Of a stretch of DNA of 64,000 nt, positions 30,516 through 38,282 are shown piece by piece. Origin of the DNA: Symbiodinium natans (Eukaryota; Sar; Dinophyceae; Suessiales; Symbiodiniaceae); the NCBI GenBank assembly GCA_905221605.1, contig CAJNDS010000412.1, positions 48,501 to 112,500 on the forward strand. Direction: 5' to 3'. The notes beneath the pieces were generated by a model. It was not told the origin of the DNA. It ran no database searches and saw only the letters and a program-made list of their open reading frames with translations. The position numbers were made by a program, and so were the translations under genes. Each line of letters begins with the position of its first letter. The stretch's first letter is position 1.

Positions 30516-32646
30516 GGTGTTGTTTTCGTGGGCACGAAGGTTGGGGCAGTGTTGGCTTGGGCAGGGAAGCCTGCGCAGGTGCGAACGCTCCTGCATGGCA
30601 AATACTTCGAGAACGACTTCTCGGGTTGGCAGATGCCGTTTCCTTTTGAGCTGACGAGTGGAGCCCAGTGTCCCTAGGTAGGCCCCTGTGGGACATTTTG
30701 TACTTTCCCTTGTGGGATTTTAGAGGGTCCTGTTCTGAGTATGTTCCTTACGGGCAATTTAAGAGGATCACATTCTGAGAATGATCCTTCTGGGCTTTAG
30801 AGGATCATATTCTGAATTGTGATATTCCGGACACATCTTTCAGGGGGTTTTAAAGAGCCATCCGAGGTCCCATCTGCACCTTGGGGGAGTGTGGTGACGT
30901 GAACTGTCCCACATACCGGCCGAAGTACCCCGAAGTGAGGGCCGCCATCGAGGAGGTGGTCGTCCAGCAATCCTTGCAACTGCTGGCCCAGCCAGAAGCT
31001 AAAGGAATCAAGACCTACGTGTCCGTGGGTGCTGGACTGCTGGCCCAGGATTGGATCATCCTAGAAAAGATGAGAGCCGCGGCTGTGGAGTTGCAACCTT
31101 GCCGCGCCGTGTTTGTGGAGCTTCGAACAGCTTCCCCGGCTTTGGCGTGTGAAGGTCGTAGATTCACCGCCGAGGACGGGGGAATTGACCTGTCCCAGCT
31201 GGGTTTCGCATCCCCCTTGGGCCCGGAGTTCTCTTTCTCTGCTTTCGTCACCTTCGAGGGCGCTTCCTGTTGTGGCTCTCGCCTTTTCGATTTTGGGAAT
31301 TTTGATGGCGAGGATGAAGAGGAGCAGGACAACATCTTCGTGGATGTTCTCCCAAGCCCAGGTGGAGATCCTGCCGCACCCGGCACACTAGTGTTTAATG
31401 TCCGACGAGGAAGCGGGGACGATGTCCAGATGATTGCAGCTGGAGGTGCTTGGGTGGCTGGCCAGCCGCACCTCTATCTCTTCAGCGTCAGCGCGACCGG
31501 CATGATGCGTATTTACATAGATGGGCAGCTGGCCGTCTCACAGCAAGGTCACCCTCCCAAGCGACTGGAGCGAAGGCAGCTGTATGTGGGCAAGTCCGCA
31601 GCGTCTAGTGGCATCTTCTGCGGCGAGATGCGAAAGATCCAGGTGTGGGACTACTGCGTGGACAGTGCCAGTGTTGACGGCGTGTTTGCAGACGAGACCG
31701 AGCGTGCCTTGACGCAGTTCACCTCCTGGTTTGCTCCTTGGTAGCCCAGTGGTACCCTTTTCCCTAAACCCTAAACCCTAAACCCTAAACCCTAAACCCT
31801 AAACCCTAAACCCTAAACCCTAAACCCTAAACCCTAAACCCTAAACCCTAAACCCTAAACCCTAAACCCTAAACCCTAACCTAAACCCTAAACCCAGTGG
31901 TACCCTTTTCCCCCCTTTTGTTTTGGGTCATGGCATCCCTTCTAAAGTAATTAGAACCCCAAAAAGGGGTTGCCCTTAGTCTAATATTTAGGGTTTAGGG
32001 TTTAGGGTTTAGGGTTTAGGGTTTAGGGTTTAGGCTCATATGAGTGGTTGTCAAAATTATGGTCCCTTTCTGGATCCCATTATAATATGGCACCCAATAT
32101 TTAGGGTACCCCAAAAGGGATCATAACTTTGACAGCCACCCCTAGTATGGTTCCTAGGGTTTAGGGTTTAGGGTTTAGGATTTAGGGTTTAGGGCTACCA
32201 AGGCTCAGGATTTGACGGTCTACACGTTCGCGAGCTTGGCTTCCTACGCTGCGGCCGTGGCGGAAGATCGCCGCTTCGAGGCAGACCTCTTGCTGCAAGT
32301 CGATGTGCATGAGGAGACTTGGTAGCCCAGTGGTGCCCTTTACTTTTTTCTTTTCTTTTTTTTTTTGGGGGGGGGTGGGTGGGTTTTGGGTTCCCTTATA
32401 AAGTAACCAACCCCCAAAAAAATGGGTGCTCTTATCAGAACATGGCTATGCTGGGCTACCAAGGAGATCGATGGCTACGACGACTTCGTGAAGAAGGTGC
32501 TCAGCCCGCAGGGCCTCGCGCTAACGTTGGGAGGGCCCGGGAAGAGCTGGCGAAGGCAGGGGGCCAAGGTCCTCGAATTCCCGGTGCAGAATGAGATCTT
32601 AGAGAAGATTCGGGCGCGAAGCAAGCTGCTGGACTGTTTTGCTTGA
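30516..32646 (+). CDS. LamG-like jelly-roll domain protein, four exons
   Basis: Exons: about 30516-30669, 30867-31732, 32203-32313, 32464-32646 (stop TGA 32644-32646). The frame is continuous across all three joins. The large exon holds a concanavalin-A/LamG-like domain (FSFSAFVTFEGA, SRLFDFGNFDG, then HLYLFSVSATGMMRIYIDGQ and MRKIQVWDY), a fold that binds sugars or proteins. Before it lie FSGWQMPFPFELTSG and a Cys-containing linker (CPICTLGECGDVNCP). The C-terminal 100 residues (VHEEIDGYDDFVKKVL...) are not recognised. The 5' end is missing; 30258-30360 may hold an earlier exon. All three introns are CT...AG elements with 4-bp duplications. No signal peptide or membrane segment is visible in what is here. 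Confidence 0.75.
30670..30866 (+). mobile_element. introner, family E-like (GT-AG), 197 nt
   Basis: The element CTAGGTAGGC...GCCATCCGAG (30674-30866) is flanked by GTCC at 30670-30673 and 30867-30870. The interior holds about three copies of a roughly 40-bp unit around GAGGATCA-ATTCTGAGAATG. The join completes TGT CCC ATC in frame. Confidence 0.75.
31763..31893. repeat. telomere-type (CCCTAAA)n tract inside an introner
   Basis: About 18 units with one TAACC variant. The 17-bp sequence AGTGGTACCCTTTTCCC of the host element is present on both sides. Confidence 0.95.
32045..32147. mobile_element. family D MITE nested in a family E introner
   Basis: The ends GAGTGGTTGTCAAAATTATG and CATAACTTTGACAGCCACCC are inverted repeats of the D type. 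Confidence 0.75.
32314..32463 (+). mobile_element. introner, family E (GA-AG), 150 nt
   Basis: The element CTTGGTAGCCC...GGGCTACCAAG (32318-32463) has perfect 11-bp inverted ends and is flanked by GAGA at 32314-32317 and 32464-32467. Removing 32314-32463 gives CAT GAG GAG ATC GAT in frame. Confidence 0.85.
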
Positions 32647-32782
32647 ACAGAACGTTTAAACTTTAAACCCTGAACCCTGAACCCTACACACTCTAACCCT
32701 ACACCCAAGGTTGAAACATCTTTAGTGAGTATCATCGGCTAACCACAAAGTCTTACAACTGTTGTGAGAAGCAGGAGTTTCA

Positions 32783-32876
32783 CCCTAAACCCTAAACCCT
32801 AAACCCTAAACCCTAAACCCTAAACCCTAAACCCTAAACCCTAAACCCTAAAAACTAAACCCTAAACCCTAAACCC
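32783..32876. repeat. telomere-type (CCCTAAA)n tract
   Basis: About 13 units with one AAAACTA variant. Confidence 0.9.
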
Positions 32877-33655
32877 TTTCAAGAACAACCAAGGCTGCCC
32901 TGGGTCTTCTTCGGCCCTGGCAAAGTCGGGCACAGCCACTTCTGCGAGGAAGAGAGCCGATTCATGCGCCTTTCCGGCTGGCCATCAGGCGGCGCGCGAC
33001 AACAAAGGAACTAGTTGTTTCGGGCCATCAGGAGTTCAGGGCATGTTTGTGCTCCAGAGTTTGCAGCAGGCTCTAGAGCTCTAAACTCTGAACCCTAAAC
33101 CCTAAACCCTAGACCCTAGACCCTAAACCCTAAACCCTAAACCCTCTAATTCCCAAGAGCCATGCAGATGCCCCGGGACCGCCTAAGTTGACGAAGCACC
33201 AGGTCGCTATGGGAGGCGACGCCGAAGTTTTCGAGCGGAGCGATGTTGAATCTGCTTCCCATTTTGTATTGATAGGGTTTAGGGTTTAGGGTTTCGGGTT
33301 TAGGGTTTAGGGTTTGGGTATTTAACGTAGTCGACGCAGTGATCTCACAAGGGCCATGACGCCAGCATGTCGAGTGCAGCGAAAGCGGCGCCAGCAAGAG
33401 CAGGAAGTACCTTTGCGTTCAGGAGTTGGTAAATCTGGTACTTGGCGGCTCGTGAGTAGTTCTATGTAGGGTGATAAGCACCCTACTCGAAGATCATAGT
33501 CTGGTTGCCTTATTCACAACCCTACTTATAACTGCCCATGAATCTTCAAGTAGGCCGACATCATGAAGCCAAAGCCTTGCTCCGCAAGTGCAACGTTGCC
33601 AAACCAACTCCCCGAGCCCTGAATTTCCCTGAACTCAAGGGATTCAGACTCGTAC
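32877..33655 (+). CDS. unknown gene; exons around a family B introner
   Basis: Likely exons: 32877-33011 (PWVFFGPGKVGHSHFCEEES), 33163-33277 (KLTKHQVAMGGDAEVFERSD), 33330-33437 (VQRKRRQQEQEVPLRSGVGK) and 33554 to about 33655 (RHHEAKALLRKCNVAKPTPR, ALNFPELKG). The last join is strong: the 116-nt GT-AG intron 33438-33553 is a B element, and the codon TCT G|GC CGA continues an open frame. The end runs into another repeat with CGTACCCCTAAGG. No domain is identified with confidence. Upstream exon phases were not resolved. Confidence 0.45.
33438..33553 (+). mobile_element. introner, family B (GT-AG)
   Basis: The element TACTTGG...CTTCAAGTA (33439-33552) lies between GG and GG. The donor is G plus the first T of the element, and the acceptor is the last A plus G. 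Confidence 0.7.
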
Positions 33656-34235
33656 CCCTAAGGTTGTACCCCTAAAGGTTCCCCTTAAGATACTCCGACT
33701 ATGGCCCTTATATTCCTTCAGGGATCCTTAAAAAGGGGCCCCAAAACTCAAGGGTACAACCGTAGGGGTCCAAGGTAGAACCCCTAGAAGATCGGGCCTA
33801 AGCCTCAGAGCAGCCCGAGGCCGTCGTCCACTGGCCGCCTTCAGGCCATTTCCTGCATGTCCATTCTGTCAAACCGGGGCCCATTTTGGGCCTCAACAGC
33901 CCTAAACCCTAAACCCTAAACCCTAGACCCTAGCCCCTAAACCCTAAACCCTAAACCCTAGACTAAAACCCTCCTGAGCCCCTGAGGCCGGTGCTGCGTC
34001 GCATGCAGAATCGTACCGGCGAGGGCCCGGGCCCCCGGTCTGGGGTTGAGGGTTGAGGGTTGAGGGTTGAGGGTTTAGGGTTTAGGGTTGAGGGTTGAGG
34101 GTTGAGGGTTGAGGGTTCGGTGTCCTGTTGCAAGAGAGGGGTTCGACGGTCTGCCGAGGCCTGTGGTAAAAGGATGTTAGATTTGTCAGTGTGTATGCAC
34201 GAGGGGTATGCGCGAGCAAGGGATGGGTTGATCTG

Positions 34236-34329
34236 GTTTAGGGTTTAGGGTTTAGGGTTTAGGGTTTAGGGTTTAGGGTTTAGGGTTTAGGGTTTAGGGT
34301 TTAGGGTTTAGGGTTTAGGGTTTAGGGTG
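34236..34329. repeat. telomere-type (TTTAGGG)n tract
   Basis: Thirteen TTTAGGG units. A tract of TTGAGGG variants lies at 34042-34118. Confidence 0.95.
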
Positions 34330-34452
34330 TGTCTTAAACTCGGCGAAGAGCCTGACAGCTGTTTCGTTTTCCTGGTTGTCTAACTTCTGGGGTGCTGCCT
34401 GTAGGAGACTGTAAGATCTTTAGGCCTACGGTTCTAAGAGTGGCTTGGGTTT

Positions 34453-34740
34453 TTGAACGGGTTAGGGTTCCGGGGTCTGAATTTGTTGGCAAATTCGACA
34501 CATGCCCATGTGGCCCTGTTTAGCTCACTCATGCTTGGTATCGAGGGTCGCGTGTGTAGCCAATCTGGCTTAAGCGGCATCATGTGCGACCCAGTCGTCA
34601 CTTTGCCGGCTGTCAATCGAACTCTTTCTTGCCAGCTGAACCTTACGGACCAGAATGTGACGGATGCTTGGACTTTTACGGTGCATGAGCGGTCGGATTG
34701 TTTTGTCACCCTAATCCCCACAGCCACACCCCAAACCCCA
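34453..34740 (+). CDS. candidate exon, extracellular-like
   Basis: The open frame reads LMLGIEGRVCSQSGLSGIMC then PAVNRTLSCQLNLTDQNVTD and HERSDCFVTLIPT. It has four Cys and three N-glycosylation sequons close together, as in extracellular domains. It runs into telomere repeats at both ends. No family is recognised. Confidence 0.3.
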
Positions 34741-35012
34741 AACCCTCGCCCTCAGTTGCTCAGACTCAGAGACAGCCGAGTAAACCCCAAACCCTAGACC
34801 CTAGACCCTAAACCCTAAACCCTAAACCCACCTGATGAACTTGAGAGTCCTCTCATGTCTCACCCCCAGATCCTTTCTTCGAGAGCCTCAACTCCCGTCA
34901 CGCCAAGTACCCTCAACCCCTTGAAACCCCTGAGGGTTTAGGGTTTAGGGTTTAGGGTTTAGGGTTTTGAGGCTTTCGCCCTGCGCCCCCGACTGGCCAT
35001 AAACTAGCTCGC

Positions 35013-35290
35013 AGAGACCATGTCCATTTCTAATCATGCACCACCCACCTCTTAGCACCCAAACCATAGCAACCTATACCTCAGCCTTCAACTCACCCCA
35101 ACGGCCCCAGCCCAAGACCCAAATGATGAGAGCCATACCATAGAACCACGCATAACCCCAACGAAAATGGCATACTCCACCCCATAGCATGCCCCGCCCG
35201 ATAGAAAACCCATTACAACCAACCCGAAACCCCTAGCCCTACAAAATGGACATGGTCTTCTCAAATAATCTATCTATACTGTTTAGGAAT
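35013..35290 (-). mobile_element. family J element, copy 1
   Basis: About 260 bp, similar to the reverse complement of 37535-37818. The ends carry AGACCATGTCCATTT and AAATGGACATGGTCT as inverted repeats. The interior is rich in CCCA and CATAGC. No ORF. Confidence 0.65.
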
Positions 35291-35524
35291 AAGGTTGCCA
35301 CGGTAATGAAGCAACAGATTTGAGAGTAATACCTACATCACACTAGTGGTGCTTCGGCATGTTTTTCGGCGCCGCTGCGACGTCTCAGTCCAAGTTCAAG
35401 AGTCTTTGATTGCCTTGCCTTCTCTCATAGCACAAAGCATCAACTACTTGTCCACATGGGCGTCTTTCCGCATCAAGCGCGCTGTTTCTGGACCACACCT
35501 TCCGGTATGCATCCCACAGTCGTT

Positions 35525-36646
35525 ATGAAAGCTGTCCTGGTACTTGCCACATTCTCCTGTACATTCAAGACGGCAAGGAGCTTTTTTCTGCCAGTCCCCG
35601 CTGGCTACAAGCATGTTCCTGTGCTGTGTCAGTCGCGCTTCGCTCTGCCGCAACTTCAACGTGTTGGATGCTTGACCAGAAACATGCCTAGATGGACTAA
35701 GACTGCCACCTCCCCACCACCCTACGGGAAGTTTCGAGTTTCCTGCAACCGTTATAGCAATTGTGTCACGAGGAAAGGTGGCTTGATAGCCTGCAGTGCA
35801 TGCACCGGACATGGGCAGTGTGTTGTGCCAGCAGATTTGGGACCAGTTTTGGCAGTTGCCGCTGGCGGTGAGCATACTTGTGCAGTGCGGGCAGATGGTC
35901 GGCTCATCTGTTTTGGATACGACGGAAGTGGGCAGTGTGACGTGCCAGCACACTTGGGACCAGTTTTGGCAGTCGCAGCTGGCGGTCGTCATACTTGTGC
36001 AGTGCGAGCAGATGGTCGGCTCATTTGTTTTGGATGGAATAACGATGGGGAGTGTGATGTGCCAGCAGATTTGGGAGCAGTTTTGGCAGTCGCCGCTGGC
36101 GTTGATCATACTTGTGCAGTGCGGGCAGATGGTCGGCTCATCTGTTTTGGACGGAATGGCGATGGGCAGTGTGATGTGCCAGCAGATTTGGGACCAGTTC
36201 TGGCAGTCTCAGCTGGCAGTGATTATACTTGTGCAGTGCGGGCAGATGGTCGGCTCATCTGTTTTGGATACGACGGAAGTGGGCAGTGTGATGTGCCAGC
36301 TGAGTTGGGACCAGTTTTGGCAGTCGCCGCTGGCGCTGATCATACTTGTGCAGTGCGGGCAGATGGTCGGCTCATCTGCTTTGGACGAAATGGCGATGGG
36401 CAGTGTGATGTGCCAGCAGATTTGGGACCATTATTGGCAGTCTCAGCTGGCAGTGATCATACTTGTGCAGTGCGGGCAGATGGTCGGCTCATCTGTTTTG
36501 GATACGACGGAAATGGGCAGTGTGATGTGCCAGCAGATTTGGGAGCAGTTTTGGCAGTCGCCGCTGGCGTTGATCATACTTGTGCAGTGCGGGCAGATGG
36601 TCGGCTCATCTGCTTTGGACGGAATGGCAGGTGCCGCTGGCGGTGA
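35525..36646 (+). CDS. secreted RCC1-like repeat protein
   Basis: The frame is open from 35456, but the ATG at 35525 starts a good signal peptide (MKAVLVLATFSCTFKTARSF). After about 90 residues come seven nearly identical 39-residue repeats (HTCAVRADGRLICFG with GQCDVPADLG). These are short RCC1-type beta-propeller blades in a form common in dinoflagellates. The repeats alternate in two types (GRNGD and GYDGS). The eighth is cut by a 44-bp deletion (between about 36626 and 36634) that shifts the frame to an early TAG. The true frame resumes as GGDHTCALRADGRL in the next frame until 36845. The gene is therefore either truncated or recently broken. Function unknown; not a nuclear RCC1. Confidence 0.75.
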   Translation: MKAVLVLATFSCTFKTARSFFLPVPAGYKHVPVLCQSRFALPQLQRVGCLTRNMPRWTKTATSPPPYGKFRVSCNRYSNCVTRKGGLIACSACTGHGQCVVPADLGPVLAVAAGGEHTCAVRADGRLICFGYDGSGQCDVPAHLGPVLAVAAGGRHTCAVRADGRLICFGWNNDGECDVPADLGAVLAVAAGVDHTCAVRADGRLICFGRNGDGQCDVPADLGPVLAVSAGSDYTCAVRADGRLICFGYDGSGQCDVPAELGPVLAVAAGADHTCAVRADGRLICFGRNGDGQCDVPADLGPLLAVSAGSDHTCAVRADGRLICFGYDGNGQCDVPADLGAVLAVAAGVDHTCAVRADGRLICFGRNGRCRWR

Positions 36647-36720
36647 TCATACTTGTGCATTGCGGGCAGATGGTCGGCTCATCCGTTTGGATACGACGGA
36701 AGTGGACAGTGTGACGCGGA
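35806..36720 (+). repeat. 117-bp tandem coding repeats
   Basis: The marker CATACTTGTGCAGTGCG recurs at 35873, 35990, 36107, 36224, 36341, 36458 and 36575 (exactly 117 bp apart), then at 36648 after a 44-bp loss. Copies alternate, giving a 234-bp higher-order unit. Confidence 0.9.
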
Positions 36721-36984
36721 CAACCGCTGATCATGCAAAAAAAGAGATTCTGAGTGCCAAGGTACCTAAACCCCTAAAAACCCCTAAACCCCTGAACCCC
36801 TTCGCCTGTCTAAATACAGTAGCTTCACCAGCATGGCCCCCTTGACCCCACAAGTCCCCAGAACCAAAAGTTGGAACTGCAATCTCGAAATCCTATGAGT
36901 ACCAGTGTCGGGATAGCCCAAAACCCTAAACCCTAAACCCTCGTACCACCCAAGCCTGCAGCAATTCAAACCGTAAATACTGCC

Positions 36985-37555
36985 TATCGTTGCCTTCCAC
37001 TTTATCAGTCAAAGTTTAGGTTCGGCGGAAGGTCAGCAAATAAATCATGATCATGGTAATATCTTTTGAAGTCGTAGCTTTGGTCCTCCCTTTATTTCAA
37101 GTCAGCGAACCGAAGAGATACGGGGCTTGATTTATGAGTAAGAGGTTCAAACGGTGTAGTCCGTATGTTTGATTGTTTGTAGATATCCATTCCTAAAGGG
37201 TCATCAGATCCATTGTATATCCACGCCTGCAGAGACATCGCTAATATCAAGAACAAAGCGAGAGATGAACCTGTCACACGAGAAGAGTTTATGGAACAGT
37301 TTGATTAAGATCTAAACAATAGTAATGATGTTTCATCCGAAAACAACAACTTCTGAGCCAATGGAGAAAAAACCGAAGGACACAAACAGTTTAAACACAC
37401 TGCCTACGAAGATATACGGAAACTAGTAGATGATAATGAAGGGAACAACGCAGCAAATTCAATTGAGACCAAGCCCTTAAGATTTTATAGATTCTCACTA
37501 CATGTTGACATTACCTTACCCCTAAACCTTATTCTTAGTATAGATACACTATTTA
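36985..37555 (+). pseudogene. AT-rich block with a broken coding-like stretch
   Basis: Clearly richer in A+T than its surroundings. From about 37208 the + frame reads PLYIHACRDIANIKNKARDE then PVTREEFMEQFD, stop (TAA), DLNNSNDVSSENNNF, stop (TGA), then HTAYEDIRKLVDDNEGNNAA. The Asn/Asp/Glu/Lys-rich use is unlike every other gene here. It may be a decayed foreign or mobile-element gene. No family is recognised. Confidence 0.35.
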
Positions 37556-37818
37556 AGAAAACCATTTCCATTTTCTAGGGTTAGGGATTTCGGTTTGGAC
37601 ATTATGGGCTTTCTACGCAGTGGAGCATGCTATGGGGTTGAGTATGCTATTTTCTTTGGGGTTAGGGGTGGTTCCATAACATGGTTTCTCATTATTTAGG
37701 GTTTAGGGTTTCTTGGGTTGGGGTCTTTCGGTGAGTTGAAGTTTGAGGTAGAGGTTGTTATGGTTTGGGGGCTAGGGTGCGGTGCATGATTGTAAAATGG
37801 AAATGGTCTCTTCTAACC
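37535..37818 (+). mobile_element. family J element, copy 2
   Basis: Inverted relative to 35013-35290, with shared GTTATGGTTTGGG, GGTGCATGATT and AAAATGG(A)CATGGTCT-type ends. It contains TTTAGGG repeats at 37697. A C10 run follows at 37819. Confidence 0.65.
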
Positions 37819-37964
37819 CCCCCCCCCCACCCTCCCCCTCATTGCAAGGACTTGGGATTGCACAAGCAGGACCTGTCGGGATTCCGACGCAAGGCTGGAT
37901 TCAGTGCTGTGATGCAAGGCTGGCGAGGGCCTGAACTTCCGATTTGACTTTGTTTAGGGTTCAG

Positions 37965-38156
37965 GGTTTAGGGCACCATAACTTCGACCCGGCGTGGAGG
38001 CCAGTAGGAGCAAGGCTCCGTGCAAGAGGCTCACCACAAAGGTGCTGGGAAGACATGGCCGCACGGGTTTGCAAAGCCAAGCCCGGAAGCCCACGGAGGC
38101 TGAGAAATCTTAGCCGACAGCATGGGACGCGCAAAAGCCTGGGTGCGCTGTTTTAA
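37965..38156 (+). CDS. candidate exon or small ORF
   Basis: Reads DPAWRPVGARLRARGSPQRC then WEDMAARVCKAKPGSPRRLR and stops (TAA). It is basic, with no known domain, and lies 125 bp before the first LRR exon. Confidence 0.25.
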   Translation, partial: GLGHHNFDPAWRPVGARLRARGSPQRCWEDMAARVCKAKPGSPRRLRNLSRQHGTRKSLGALF

Positions 38157-38282
38157 CACTGCAATTCAATATAGTAATATCTCATTATATCCGTATTAAA
38201 CAACATTAAAGCTGTGACCATATACATGTGTATATATATATAATATCAACAGCACTGTTGTTTTTCCTCTTCGACCAAGCAA

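Larger units (their letters stand above)
31733..32202 (+). mobile_element. introner, family E (GC-AG), 470 nt, with nested insertions
   Basis: The element CTTGGTAGCCC...GGGCTACCAAG (31737-32202) is flanked by GCTC at 31733-31736 and 32203-32206. Inside are a 130-bp CCCTAAA tract, more telomere repeats and a complete family D element (32045-32147). Splicing joins TTT to GCT CAG GAT in frame. Confidence 0.85.

Noticed and set aside
35806-36720. Possible CRISPR array
   Set aside because: The repeats are 117 bp, adjacent, coding and without spacers.
35796-36845. Second long + frame and a minus ORF over the RCC1-like repeats
   Set aside because: The 117-bp period is a multiple of three, so every frame without a stop in one unit stays open in all. 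Only the frame with HTCAVRADGRL matches a known repeat. The tail after the frameshift returns to that protein.
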